A stretch of 64,000 bases of DNA from Nocardia acididurans (GTDB taxonomy: Bacteria; Actinomycetota; Actinomycetes; Mycobacteriales; Mycobacteriaceae). Position numbers and translations under genes: made by a program. Below the pieces are notes generated by a model that did no database searches, had not been told where the DNA came from, and was given only the letters and a program-made list of their open reading frames with translations. Location of the stretch: contig NZ_JAERRJ010000006.1 of NCBI RefSeq assembly GCF_016741815.1, positions 62,001 to 126,000 of the forward strand, read 5' to 3'. Positions 33,837 through 42,778 of the stretch are shown here, in pieces (position 1 is the first letter of the stretch; each line of letters starts with the position of its first letter).

Positions 33837-34331
33837 TTATTCGGACGGCGGCGGTGGCGCGGGCTTGGGGTCGGCGGGTACGTCGAACGCGCCGTGCTGC
33901 GGCACATTCGGCATATCCGTGAAGACGGTGACCACGACATGCCCCGGATCGGTGTCCTGGAACATCGCGTACTGGATGGACCCGTAGATGCCCGCTACCA
34001 GGGGAACTCGATATTCGCCGACGCGCCCGGTGTTCACGTTCCGCCAGGCCACCGTGACGAGCGTCTCGCACTGTGGCGCGAAGCTGTACTCGCCGTTGGT
34101 GTACCCCACCACCGGCGTCGCCTGCACCGAGATGATCGCCCGCCCCGGCCACTGCGGGCTGGTATCGGCCCAGCTGCGAATGGTGGCCCCGCACGGCGTA
34201 TCCCGGAGAAACGTTGGCACCTGCGGGAATTCGACGAGCACGGCCGATGCGGGCGCGGCCGTCACGGCCAGCGTGACAGCGGCGATCGGACCGAACAGTA
34301 CGGCGGCGCGCAACCTCGTCGGCGTCCTCAT
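33837..34331 (-). CDS. Secreted hypothetical protein
   Basis: A protein of 164 residues with a clear signal peptide (MRTPTRLRAAVLFGPIAAV...APASA, cleavage about residue 28). The mature part is beta-rich, with Cys at CGATIRSWAD and QCETLV probably forming a disulphide, and a Pro-rich C-terminus. It resembles short mycobacterial/nocardial exported proteins of unknown function, possibly with an immunoglobulin-like fold. It is divergent from cbs, and its end abuts a 66-bp tandem repeat. Confidence 0.75.
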   Translation of the reverse strand: MRTPTRLRAAVLFGPIAAVTLAVTAAPASAVLVEFPQVPTFLRDTPCGATIRSWADTSPQWPGRAIISVQATPVVGYTNGEYSFAPQCETLVTVAWRNVNTGRVGEYRVPLVAGIYGSIQYAMFQDTDPGHVVVTVFTDMPNVPQHGAFDVPADPKPAPPPPSE

Positions 34332-34413
34332 GCGGGCGATGGTAATTTCCCGCGACCGCGATATCCCCGACGTGCGCGAAAGCCGCGATCTCCTTTCTGC
34401 AACGATGAGGGGT

Positions 34414-35805
34414 ATGCGCATCGCTAACCATGTCGTCGATCTGATCGGAAACACCCCGCTCGTTCGGTTGAACTCCGTGGTGGGTCCGGACTCGGGACTG
34501 GTGGCGGCGAAGGTCGAGTACCTGAACCCGGGCGGCAGCTCGAAGGACCGCATCGCCGTCAAGATGATCGACGCCGCCGAGAAGGCCGGGCTGCTGAAGC
34601 CCGGCGGCACGATTGTCGAACCGACCTCCGGTAACACCGGTGTGGGCCTCGCGCTGGTCGCCCAGCAGCGCGGCTACAAGTGCGTATTCGTCTGCCCGGA
34701 CAAGGTTTCCGAGGACAAGCGCAATGTGCTGCGCGCCTACGGCGCCGAGGTCGTGGTGTGCCCGACCGCGGTCGCGCCCGAGGACCCGGACAGCTACTAC
34801 AACGTCTCCGACCGCCTGACCCGCGAGATCCCGGGCGCGTGGAAGCCGAACCAGTACTCCAACCCGGGCGGCCCGGAATCGCATTACGAGACCACCGGCC
34901 CGGAGATCTGGCGCGATACCGAGGGCAAGGTCACGCATTTCGTGGCGGGCGTCGGCACCGGCGGCACCATCACCGGCACCGGGCGGTATCTGAAGGAGAT
35001 CTCCGGCGGCAAGGTCAAGATCATCGGCGCGGATCCGGAGGGCTCGGTGTACTCCGGCGGCACCGGCCGCCCGTACCTGGTCGAGGGTGTCGGCGAGGAC
35101 TTCTGGCCCAGCGCCTACGACCCGGCCATCCCGGACGAGATCATCGCGGTCTCCGACGCCGACTCGTTCGAGATGACCCGCCGCCTGGCCCGCGAGGAGG
35201 GCCTGCTGGTCGGCGGCTCCTGCGGTATGGCCGTGGTCGCGGCGCTCAAGGTCGCCGAGCGCGACCCGGATGCCGTTGTGGTCGTGCTGCTTCCGGACGG
35301 CGGCCGCGGCTACCTGTCCAAGATCTTCAACGATCAGTGGATGAGCTCCTACGGCTTCCTGCGTGAGCGCCTCGACGGCTCCACCACCGAACCGCTGGTC
35401 GGCGAGATCCTGCGCGGCAAGTCCGGCAACCTGCCCGACCTGGTGCACACCCATCCGCAGGAGACCCTGCGCGACGCCATCGAGATCCTGCGCGAGTACA
35501 ACGTCTCGCAGATGCCGGTCGTCGGCGCGGAGCCGCCGGTCATGGCCGGTGAGGTCGCGGGCAGCGTCACCGAACGCGATCTGCTGTCCGCGGTGTTCGA
35601 GGGCCGCGCCAAGCTCACCGATTCGGTGGCCCAGCACATGAGCCCGGCCTTCCCGCTCATCGGTTCCGGCGAACCGCTCTCGGCGGCCCGCAAGGCCCTG
35701 GAGGAGACCGACGCCCTCATGGTCGTCGACGACGGCAAGCCCGTCGGCGTCATCACCCGCCACGACCTGCTCGGCTTCCTGAGCACCGGCGAATTCGGCC
35801 ACTGA
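34414..35805 (+). CDS. cbs: Cystathionine beta-synthase
   Basis: A protein of 463 residues, near-identical in length to Rv1077. The fold-II PLP domain has the lysine in GGSSKDR (Lys44), the substrate loop SGNTGVGLALV and the phosphate loop GTGGTITGTG. Two CBS domains occupy residues ~340-460 (SQMPVVG..., DALMVVDDGKPVGVITR). It condenses serine with homocysteine in reverse transsulfuration. It works with the gamma-family enzyme encoded at metB, 10.5 kb away here. GAGGGG precedes the ATG. Confidence 0.95.
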   Translation: MRIANHVVDLIGNTPLVRLNSVVGPDSGLVAAKVEYLNPGGSSKDRIAVKMIDAAEKAGLLKPGGTIVEPTSGNTGVGLALVAQQRGYKCVFVCPDKVSEDKRNVLRAYGAEVVVCPTAVAPEDPDSYYNVSDRLTREIPGAWKPNQYSNPGGPESHYETTGPEIWRDTEGKVTHFVAGVGTGGTITGTGRYLKEISGGKVKIIGADPEGSVYSGGTGRPYLVEGVGEDFWPSAYDPAIPDEIIAVSDADSFEMTRRLAREEGLLVGGSCGMAVVAALKVAERDPDAVVVVLLPDGGRGYLSKIFNDQWMSSYGFLRERLDGSTTEPLVGEILRGKSGNLPDLVHTHPQETLRDAIEILREYNVSQMPVVGAEPPVMAGEVAGSVTERDLLSAVFEGRAKLTDSVAQHMSPAFPLIGSGEPLSAARKALEETDALMVVDDGKPVGVITRHDLLGFLSTGEFGH

Positions 35806-35820
35806 CGCTCCCGGTCCGAC

Positions 35821-35851
35821 ACCCGCGCCGCACGATTCGTGTGGCGCGGGT
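35821..35851. terminator. Terminator after cbs
   Basis: ACCCGCGCCGCAC pairs with GTGTGGCGCGGGT (one G-U) around GATTC, followed by TTTCTT. It sits between cbs and the converging MerR gene. Confidence 0.88.
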
Positions 35852-35884
35852 TTTCTTCGCCACCGGGCATCCGGGGCGATGGAA

Positions 35885-36670
35885 TCAGCGGGCTCCCGGT
35901 CGCGGGATGTAGACGCCGCCCGCGCGGAGTCTGGCTTCGACCAGTGCGGTGAGCCGGCCCGCGGCGGTTTCCTGTTCCTTGTTGTGCGCGGCGATCATCT
36001 GGTAGCGGGTGGCGGCTTCGCTGCGGGCCTGCAGGCCGGTGAGGATCTTCAGGTGGGCCGGGTGCGCGAGGTAGTGGTCGGCCACCTCGACGGCGAAGCC
36101 GGGGATGCGCGGGTCGTCCGGATCCCAGGTCGCCGCTTCCGCGGCGCGGCGGCTCAGGGAGACGAAGCCGGGGTCCGCCAGAGCCTCCTCGACATGGCCG
36201 ATGTAGTCGTCGAAGCCTTCCGGCACAAGAGCTTTGGCGAGTACCAGTCCTTCGGCGGCGGCGGCCACATCGGCGGCGGTGAAGCCGAGGGCGGGGAGTC
36301 GCTCCAGCAGCGTCACCGCGCGGTCGGGGAACAGGGCCCGGTTGCCGTCGGCGAGCCGGTGCAGGGTGTCGCGGCGGGCGGTCAGTTCCTCGATGCGTGC
36401 GGTGAGCTGTTTCTCGACCTCGGTGAGGGTGGTGGCGAACAGTTCGGCGTCGGCGTCGAGCAGGGGGCCGATGTCGGCCAGCGGCACCCCGGCGGCGGCG
36501 AGAGTGCGAACCCGCACCAGCCGCAATAGTTCTCGCGATCCGTAGCGCCGGTAGCCCGAGCCGTCCCGTTCCGGCTCGGCGAGCAGGCCGAGCCGATGAT
36601 AGTGGCGCACCGTCTTGATGGTGACGCCGGCGAAGGCCGCCGCCTGCCCGATGGTGACTCCGTAGCTCAT
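35885..36670 (-). CDS. MerR family transcriptional regulator
   Basis: A regulator of 261 residues. The N-terminal winged helix has TIGQAAAFAGVTIKTVRHYHRLGLL, then the wing GYRRYGSRELLRLVRVRTL. A coiled dimer helix follows near residues 75-110. The C-terminal ~145 residues are helical and lack the Cys pairs of metal sensors, so a small organic effector is more likely. A typical MerR-type divided operator lies 124 bp upstream. Confidence 0.9.
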   Translation of the reverse strand: MSYGVTIGQAAAFAGVTIKTVRHYHRLGLLAEPERDGSGYRRYGSRELLRLVRVRTLAAAGVPLADIGPLLDADAELFATTLTEVEKQLTARIEELTARRDTLHRLADGNRALFPDRAVTLLERLPALGFTAADVAAAAEGLVLAKALVPEGFDDYIGHVEEALADPGFVSLSRRAAEAATWDPDDPRIPGFAVEVADHYLAHPAHLKILTGLQARSEAATRYQMIAAHNKEQETAAGRLTALVEARLRAGGVYIPRPGAR

Positions 36671-36793
36671 CCGCTCAGCCTGCCCTGTCGTCGTGGTCGC
36701 CTGCGTGCCGCACTACGCCTCGGTGCAGATCATGTCGCCGCGGACATGGTGTTTCGCTCCTCGGACGCCGTGGTGGCTGGTCTGGAACGAGCG

Positions 36794-36814
36794 TGAACCC
36801 TGCCCTCGGGTCAA
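36794..36814. promoter_or_regulatory. Likely MerR-type operator
   Basis: TGAACCC at 36794-36800 and GGGTCAA at 36808-36814 are near-symmetric about a 7-bp centre. Read on the minus strand, TTGACC serves as a -35 element facing the merR gene, as in MerR-regulated promoters. The remaining ~310-bp gap shows no gene. Confidence 0.5.
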
Positions 36815-36982
36815 CCTCAACTGTGAGCTGGGCCACTGGAATTGGAATGCGGTGGCCTCGCCCCGCCCGGGTGGCCTCGGGTACAGGGCTTTCCGTGGTG
36901 CGGCGGGAATCACTCCGGCGCGTCGGCCACGATAACTGGCTTGTTACTGAGTGTTCATACTCGGCGAGCAGGATCGTGGGGC

Positions 36983-38155
36983 ATGAACCGGTGGCAGGCG
37001 ATCGCGTGGGTGGCTCTGTTGGCCGCGGTGCTGGGCATCGCGGAGCTGCTGGAGCGCACGCGATTTCCGGCGCCGCAGATGATCGTTGCCATTGTGGTGG
37101 GTGCGGGGCTGGCGCTGTGCGGTCGGCTGCCCGCGCCGATGCCGCGTGAGGTGAACACCGGCGTGCAGGCCATGCTCGGTGTGCTCATGGGTAGCTATCT
37201 GCAGATCGAACTGCTGTCCTCGATCGGCTGGGATCTGGTCCCGGTGCTCGCCATCACGGCCGCGACGGTGGTCGTGAGCATTGCCATCGCGGTGGTGTTC
37301 GCGCGCCTGGCGAAGGTCGAGATGCCCACGGCCACACTGGGATTGCTCGCGGGCGGATCGGCCGCGGTGGTGGCGGTGGCCGACGAGCTGGACGCGGATC
37401 CGCGGCGGGTGGCGTTCATGCAGTACCTGCGGGTGGCCATGGTGGCATTGACCGCTCCGGCGCTGGCCGCCCTGCTCGACGACGGCGACCGCGCCGGGTT
37501 CGGCACCGCCACCCTGGGCGGCGGCGTGACGAATCCCGATCTGCCGCACTGGATGATCGTGGGCCGCGGCGATCAGGTCGCGGGATTGTCCATCGCGATC
37601 ATGCTGTGCCTCATCGGAATTCGCGTCGGCCGGTACCTGCGGCTGCCGAACGCCGCGCTCATCGGCCCGATGATCCTGACCGCCATCCTCACCGCCGTCG
37701 GCGTCAGCCACGGGTACGCGCCGACCAACCTGTTCAAGGAATTGCTGTTCGTCCTCATCGGATTCGAGGTCGGCACCCGCTTCACCCGCACGGTCGTGCG
37801 GGAGATGGCCCGCATGATCCCGGGCATGACCGCCGCCATCGTGGCGCTGTCGGTACTCGTCGGCGGGCTCGCCTTCGGCCTGGCCTACCTGGTGGATCTG
37901 GAACTGTCGGATCTCTACCTGGCCACCACGCCCGGCGGCATCAACGCGGTGCTGGCGGCCGCGGAGAACATGGAGGCGAACATGCCGCTCATCACGAGCG
38001 TGCAGAGCGTCCGCCTGCTGCTCATGGTGCTGCTGCTGCCGCTGGTCATGCGGGGTCTGCGCCGGTTCACCCCGGCCACCCCGCTGCCGTCACCCTCGCC
38101 GGAACCCGAGCCCGAACCCGAGTCCGCCGCACCGGTCGCCGCCCGCGCCGCCTGA
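36983..38155 (+). CDS. AbrB/AmoA-like duplicated membrane protein
   Basis: A membrane protein of 390 residues with about ten helices in two similar halves. Each half has the AbrB-duplication pattern: FPAPQMIVAIVVGAGLAL then LGLLAGGSAAVVAVADEL, and LRLPNAALIGPMILTAIL then LATTPGGINAVLAAAENM. Databases often label the family AbrB regulator or ammonia monooxygenase, but it is a transporter-like membrane family of unproven function. The C-terminus is a Pro-Glu repeat tail. Start chosen after GGATCGTGGGG. Confidence 0.85.
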   Translation: MNRWQAIAWVALLAAVLGIAELLERTRFPAPQMIVAIVVGAGLALCGRLPAPMPREVNTGVQAMLGVLMGSYLQIELLSSIGWDLVPVLAITAATVVVSIAIAVVFARLAKVEMPTATLGLLAGGSAAVVAVADELDADPRRVAFMQYLRVAMVALTAPALAALLDDGDRAGFGTATLGGGVTNPDLPHWMIVGRGDQVAGLSIAIMLCLIGIRVGRYLRLPNAALIGPMILTAILTAVGVSHGYAPTNLFKELLFVLIGFEVGTRFTRTVVREMARMIPGMTAAIVALSVLVGGLAFGLAYLVDLELSDLYLATTPGGINAVLAAAENMEANMPLITSVQSVRLLLMVLLLPLVMRGLRRFTPATPLPSPSPEPEPEPESAAPVAARAA

Positions 38156-38161
38156 CCCGAC

Positions 38162-38191
38162 GACGACCCGGCCGGGCAGGACCGGGTCGTC
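38162..38191. terminator. Hairpin after the AbrB-type gene
   Basis: GACGACCCGG and CCGGGTCGTC pair over 10 bp around a 10-nt loop, just after the stop codon and before the converging SnoaL gene. Confidence 0.6.
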
Positions 38192-38231
38192 CACAACGAA
38201 ACTCTGCTGAAAACCGTTGGGGTAGTGGGCA

Positions 38232-38660
38232 TCACCTCCCGGTGTACGCGGCGATGTGCTTGGCCGTATCGGCGTAGTGCCGGAACCGGGTGACCTTGCC
38301 GTTCTCGTCGAAGCTCCACAGGTGGAGTTCGTCGTCGGTGATCCGCGCCCCGCCCGGCAGGGTGACGTCGACGCGGATCTCGGCCACCACCTGCCCGCCC
38401 CCGCCGATCACGTCCAGCACGGTGAAATCGTGGAAGGTCCAATCCGCGAGCAGCGCAAAGAATTCCGCCACTTCGGCCGGGCCTTTGCGGGCCGCCATGT
38501 GTGCGATGCCCGCGAGCTGCGCGCTGTTGGCCGTCCAGTCGGCGTCCCAGGCGATGTCATCGGTGAGTTGATCGAGAATGTGGGCGATGTCCCCGGCGCC
38601 GAAGGCCTGGTAGAGGGATCCGACGATTTCGGCGTTGCTGGGCCGGTGCGTGGCGTTCAT
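38232..38660 (-). CDS. SnoaL-like/NTF2-fold protein
   Basis: A protein of 142 residues with the NTF2-like order: N-terminal helices (IVGSLYQAFGAGDIAHILD), DDIAWDADW, then the strand-rich half (VVAEIRVDVTLPGG...ELHLWSFDENGKVTRFRHYADT). The cone-shaped pocket of this family serves isomerases, cyclases and dehydratases or simply binds a ligand. The reaction is unknown. ATG at 38660 starts the conserved part. It precedes the LysR gene in the same direction downstream. Confidence 0.87.
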   Translation of the reverse strand: MNATHRPSNAEIVGSLYQAFGAGDIAHILDQLTDDIAWDADWTANSAQLAGIAHMAARKGPAEVAEFFALLADWTFHDFTVLDVIGGGGQVVAEIRVDVTLPGGARITDDELHLWSFDENGKVTRFRHYADTAKHIAAYTGR

Positions 38661-38708
38661 GCAGCAATGGTCGCGGCGCGGCCGGGACACTCACATCGGT
38701 CGATCGAC

Positions 38709-39602
38709 CTATCTCGCGACGCCGGCCAGCTCGCACAGGGTTTCGGCGAAGGCGCGCACGCGCGGCGAGTCCCCGCCGCGCCGCCAGATCAGCCCGTACT
38801 CGATCGGCGGCGCGTCCCGGAACGGAACATAGGTGATGCCGGGGCGCGCGTAGTACTGACCGGCCCGCAGCGACGCGGGGGTGGCGTAGCGGCCCGTGGC
38901 CACCAGCCCGAGGAACTCCAGCCAGTAGCCCGATCCTTCGACGTGGCTGATGGTCCGGCCCGCCGGCGTGCGCCGCGGATAGATGTGGTCGAGCCAGTAC
39001 CGCGGGACCGCACCGGTGGCGACCACCATGGGTAGCTCCGCCTGATCCTCGACCGAGACCGAATCCTGCTGGGCGAGTGGATGTTCCGTGGGCACTATCA
39101 GGGCGCGGGGCTCGGTGAACAGGACCGGCCCGGCCACCAGATCGGGCTCGGCGACCGGGAACTCGGTGACCTGGAGATCGATCTCCCCGGCCCGCAGCGG
39201 ACCGTGCGGGTCACGGAGTTGGACCTCCCGGGTGTCCACCCGGCAGTCGGGGTAGATCCGGTGGAATCTGTCGGCGGCCCGCAGGACCAGATCGAGCACC
39301 CAGTGCGAGGAGAAACCGACGCGCACCGGACCGCTGAAGCCCTTGCCGACCTCGACCGCACGCGCGACGGCCTGCTGAACAGCCCGGTAGGCGGGCGCCA
39401 GATCGTCGCGCAGCTGCCGGCCCGTCGGCGTGAGCGCGACATGGCGGCTGCTGCGCTCGAACAGCGGGACGCCGATGCGGCGCTCCAGTTTTCGGATGGT
39501 CTGGCTGACCCGGCCCTGCGCCAGCCCCAGACGTTCGGACGTGCGCCGGAAATGGAGTTCCTCGGCCAGGGTGAGGAACGCCTCGATCTCGTGTCGTTCC
39601 AT
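38709..39602 (-). CDS. LysR family transcriptional regulator
   Basis: A regulator of 297 residues. The winged helix-turn-helix spans residues ~1-60 (MERHEIEAFLTLAEELHFRR, then QTIRKLERRIGVPLFERSSRHV). A periplasmic-binding-type effector domain follows (GPVRVGFSSHWVLD...). GAGGAAA precedes the ATG. It is divergent from a polysaccharide-deacetylase-like gene, the usual arrangement for a LysR regulator and its target. Confidence 0.93.
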   Translation of the reverse strand: MERHEIEAFLTLAEELHFRRTSERLGLAQGRVSQTIRKLERRIGVPLFERSSRHVALTPTGRQLRDDLAPAYRAVQQAVARAVEVGKGFSGPVRVGFSSHWVLDLVLRAADRFHRIYPDCRVDTREVQLRDPHGPLRAGEIDLQVTEFPVAEPDLVAGPVLFTEPRALIVPTEHPLAQQDSVSVEDQAELPMVVATGAVPRYWLDHIYPRRTPAGRTISHVEGSGYWLEFLGLVATGRYATPASLRAGQYYARPGITYVPFRDAPPIEYGLIWRRGGDSPRVRAFAETLCELAGVAR

Positions 39603-39613
39603 CCGGTTTCCTC

Positions 39614-39653
39614 GATCGGTGAGCTGAGCGCACCGATCGTAGCGGAGATCGGT
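39614..39653. promoter_or_regulatory. LysR-type site in the divergent promoter
   Basis: GATCGGT at 39614, ACCGATC at 39632 and GATCGGT at 39647 give three half-sites, the last two an 8-bp-spaced inverted repeat. They lie between the LysR gene and its divergent neighbour. Confidence 0.55.
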
Positions 39654-39690
39654 CTTGTTCCCGCTGGTCGGGCAACCGAGGGTTGGCGGT

Positions 39691-40563
39691 GTGCAACTCG
39701 AGAACACCCTCTTCGACTACAGTCCCATCACCGAACGCCCGGAGTTCAGCTGGCCCGGCGGCAAGAAGGTCGCCTTCTATGTCGGCCTGAACATCGAGCA
39801 CTTCCGTATCGACAAGCCCTCCACCAGCATCTGGCCCGGTACCGCCGAACTGGTGCCGGACGCCCTCAACTACGGCTGGCGCGATTACGGTGCGCGCGTG
39901 GGCATCTGGCGTGTGATCGACGCCCTGGACCGGCACGGCATCCGCGCCAGCGCACTGCTCAATTCCGATGTGGTGGAGTACAACCCGCAGATCGTCGCAG
40001 CGGGCCTGGAACGGAACTGGGCCTGGCTGGTGCACGGCAAGACGAATTCCGAAGTGACAGCGGGTATGTCGGCGGAGGAGGAACGGAAGTATCTCACCGC
40101 CGCCGTCGACACCATCGCCGCGGCCACCGGTGCGCGACCGAAGGGGTGGATGGGGCCCGGTCTCACCGAAACCTTCGAAACCCCCTGGATCCTCGATGAA
40201 CTCGGTCTCGACTACATCCTGGACTGGACCAACGACGACCAGCCCTACGCCCTCAACGTTCCGGGCATGATGTCGGTGCCGTACACGCTGGAACTCAACG
40301 ATCTGGGCATCTTCGCCAAGGGCACGACCGGTCCCGAGTACGTCCAGATGATCAAGGACCAGTACGAGGTACTGCTCGCCGAATCCCGGCGCAGTGCCCG
40401 GGTGCTCCCGATCGCCTTGCACCCCTTCGTGATCGGGCAGGCCTTCCGCACCAAATACCTGGATCAGGCCCTGGAATTCCTTGCGGCCCAGCCGGATGTC
40501 TGGTTGACCACGACCGACGAGATCGCCGCCTACTACCGGGAGACCGTGTTGGACCAGGACTGA
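39691..40563 (+). CDS. Polysaccharide deacetylase family protein (PuuE/allantoinase-like)
   Basis: A NodB-fold protein of 290 residues. The residues WPGGKKVAFYVGLNIEHF form the first strand, ASALLNSDVVEYNP follows, HGKTNS replaces the usual HGxxH, and HPFVIGQAFRTKYLDQAL gives the distal His motif. This variant belongs with cofactor-independent allantoinase-like amidohydrolases rather than chitin deacetylases. It has no signal peptide, supporting a cytoplasmic small-molecule role. GTG at 39691 follows GAGGG. Its likely activator is the divergent LysR protein. Confidence 0.85.
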   Translation: MQLENTLFDYSPITERPEFSWPGGKKVAFYVGLNIEHFRIDKPSTSIWPGTAELVPDALNYGWRDYGARVGIWRVIDALDRHGIRASALLNSDVVEYNPQIVAAGLERNWAWLVHGKTNSEVTAGMSAEEERKYLTAAVDTIAAATGARPKGWMGPGLTETFETPWILDELGLDYILDWTNDDQPYALNVPGMMSVPYTLELNDLGIFAKGTTGPEYVQMIKDQYEVLLAESRRSARVLPIALHPFVIGQAFRTKYLDQALEFLAAQPDVWLTTTDEIAAYYRETVLDQD

Positions 40564-40618
40564 ACCGGCACCCCGCCCTCGCAATGACGGGGTCGGGGTT
40601 CGGAGCCCGGGTTCTCGG

Positions 40619-42151
40619 CTAGCCGGGCAGCAGGCCGTGTTCCATGGCGAAAACGGCTGCGCCCGCACGGGTTCGGCGGCCGGTCTTGTCGTAGATGTGC
40701 GCCAGGTGGTGGCCGACGGTGCGTTCGGAGACAACCAGTTCGGCCGCAATCCGGCGGTTGGAGAGGCCACGGGCTGCCAGGCGCAGCACGTCCACCTCGC
40801 GTTCGGTGAGGCCGCAAGGGTATTCGGTGCGCGCGGGGCGCAGGCCCGCGGCCTCCACCACGGCGGCACAGGCGTCGCGGTCCAGGCGTCCGGCGGCCGC
40901 CTCGGCGGAGAGATGGGTGGCGGCCTCGCTGGGTTTGTGGGCGGGCCGGTGCGGGCGCGGCTCGGTCATGGCGGCGAAGACGTCGGCGGCGGCGAGCAGC
41001 CGGGCGGCGGTGGAGAGATCGTGGACGCGGACGCCGCGGTGGTAGCCGCTGCCGTCGAGGCGTTCATGGTGGCCGGAGGCGATCTCGGCCAGATCGGTGA
41101 GGCTGGGGCAGCGGCGCAGCACCCGATCGGTCCAATAGCTGTGCAGCCGAACCCTTTCCCAGTCGCCCGCGCCGAGCGGGCCGGGCCGGTCCCACACCGC
41201 GCTGGAGACGGCGGCGCGGCCGATGTCGTGCAGCAGGGCGGCCGCGCGCAGGGCGGCGCGGTCGGTGGCGTTCATGCCGGTGAGTTCGGCCGCGCTGTCG
41301 GCCAATTGGGCCACGTGCGCCGAATGTCCCAGCAGGTAGCGGCCTTTCAGGTCGACCACCACCGCCATGGCGGCGCACAGATGATCACGGTCCTCGGGCC
41401 GGATGATGGTCGGCAAACCCGGTTCGGCGCTCACCACGGCGGTCAGCAAATCGTGTTGGTCGAGTACGCCCCACACCGCGCCGGGGTCCGCGGCGAAGAT
41501 CGATACCAGGTCGGGATCCAGGTGTCCGCCCGCGCGCCTGCGCAATTCGGCCAGCGCGGCGGCGCGGTCGCGGGCGCGGAACGCCAGCACCGCCTGCTCC
41601 GCGAGATGCAGAATGCGCCCGGCCAGGGAGAGTTCGTCCCCGCACAGCCGGTCCGGCGCGCCCAGGCCGTCGAAGCGTTCCTTCACCTCGGTGAGGGCGA
41701 CCACGGCCGCCTCGGGCAGCCCCAGGCGTGGCCCGAGCGCCCGGCTGACCTCGCACACCGAGCGGACCGCGATGGGCGCGCCCTGGGGGGCCTGGGTGAT
41801 GAACCGGTCGCGCATGGCGGCCTGGGTCTGGGGCGCCCAGTCGCCGAAGGTGTCCATCTGGGCGGCGAAGACGCTCGGATCGCCGGGGTCGAGGGTGTGA
41901 TACGCCTGCTGGAAGGCGATGTCGTCGGCATAGGCCTCGGCGTTCTCCGAGGCCCGGCTGGTGCAGCCGACCGCGCCCAGCAGGGCGGCGTGAAAGACGA
42001 TGCGCCGATCCGGTTCGTCCAGGCCGATCCGTTCGGCCATGGCATTGGCGATAAGGCATACCGCCAAGCCTTTTTCGAATGGCATTCCGGTGGCCAGGTC
42101 GGTGGTCAGGGACAAGGCCGCCAGCACCTCGGTGACCCGGATCGATGCCAT
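40619..42151 (-). CDS. HD-domain (HD-GYP-like) LuxR-type regulator
   Basis: A protein of 510 residues. The central HD phosphohydrolase-type domain holds ALLHDIGRAAV near residue 310 and the HHERLDGSGYHRG motif near 370, resembling HD-GYP. The C-terminal ~65 residues are a LuxR helix-turn-helix (LTEREVDVLRLAARGLSNRR, then VSERTVGHHLAHIYDKTGRR). It may couple cyclic-dinucleotide or other phosphodiester hydrolysis, or a signal sensed by the HD fold, to transcription. Similar proteins occur in mycobacteria and Nocardia; the signal is unknown. Confidence 0.88.
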   Translation of the reverse strand: MASIRVTEVLAALSLTTDLATGMPFEKGLAVCLIANAMAERIGLDEPDRRIVFHAALLGAVGCTSRASENAEAYADDIAFQQAYHTLDPGDPSVFAAQMDTFGDWAPQTQAAMRDRFITQAPQGAPIAVRSVCEVSRALGPRLGLPEAAVVALTEVKERFDGLGAPDRLCGDELSLAGRILHLAEQAVLAFRARDRAAALAELRRRAGGHLDPDLVSIFAADPGAVWGVLDQHDLLTAVVSAEPGLPTIIRPEDRDHLCAAMAVVVDLKGRYLLGHSAHVAQLADSAAELTGMNATDRAALRAAALLHDIGRAAVSSAVWDRPGPLGAGDWERVRLHSYWTDRVLRRCPSLTDLAEIASGHHERLDGSGYHRGVRVHDLSTAARLLAAADVFAAMTEPRPHRPAHKPSEAATHLSAEAAAGRLDRDACAAVVEAAGLRPARTEYPCGLTEREVDVLRLAARGLSNRRIAAELVVSERTVGHHLAHIYDKTGRRTRAGAAVFAMEHGLLPG

Positions 42152-42358
42152 GAATTCGAGATTAGTGCGCCGCGACCGGCCGCGCATCGCGAATCAGCGG
42201 GCTTGAATTGTGTTACTGGTGTGACTGAATTCAACTAATGATGTTTGCTGAAAGATCACGAAGACCGTTATCGAATGCCGCGACACGCCATGCGAAACGC
42301 CGAAATTGGGCAAATAACGCTATATCGCTCCAGCGGGGCTAAATTCTTCTGTGATCTG

Positions 42359-42373
42359 AAACACTTTGTGTTT
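42359..42373. promoter_or_regulatory. AAACAC/GTGTTT palindrome
   Basis: Perfect 6-bp arms flank TTT in an AT-richer stretch between the HD-LuxR gene and the transglycosylase. It lies about 405 bp before the transglycosylase start. Confidence 0.35.
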
Positions 42374-42499
42374 GCACGCGGATCAGCAGGTCAGCGCTTG
42401 TATTAATGCAGGTCCCGAGGGTGCCGAACGAGCCAGTTCAACTGCTGTTCACTTTTGGTTCAGACTGTGTTTACTAAGCGCAATCAAGCTGTGACCTTG

Positions 42500-42778
42500 T
42501 CGGAAACAGACCAGAAGTCTGAATGACGCGAGGAGATGTCGACACATGCGGAATGTGATCACGCCACCGGTGCGATGAGGCACCACGGCCAGATTTGGCC
42601 GGCACTGTCACCCGCTGCCTCCTTCAGCGTCTATTCCATTGGCCCGTAACGGGTTTCACAACAGCAACGGACAACAGCCCCCAGCGCGCAGAGCAAGCGC
42701 CGATTGGCGTGCGCCCTGCACCCCGCGCTGGGTCTCCCCGGCCTGCGAGCCCGAAACCGAACAGGAATCAACTCCGCC
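42500..42778 (+). promoter_or_regulatory. Long structured leader of the transglycosylase gene
   Basis: No gene is seen in the 627-bp gap. Its 3' part could form consecutive hairpins: CAGAC/GTCTG (42507-42521), GGTGC/GCACC (42569-42584) and CGGCC/GGCCG (42586-42601). Cell-wall lytic genes of actinobacteria often have riboswitch leaders, but the known c-di-AMP motif is not recognisable here. Confidence 0.4.

Noticed and set aside
36671..36982. A short gene between merR and the AbrB-type gene
   Set aside because: Candidate frames lack ribosome sites and ordinary protein composition; the region fits a promoter and operator.
42420..42778. c-di-AMP (ydaO) riboswitch before the transglycosylase
   Set aside because: The conserved stretches of that riboswitch, such as GCTAACCTC near the 3' end, are not found, so only a generic structured leader is reported.
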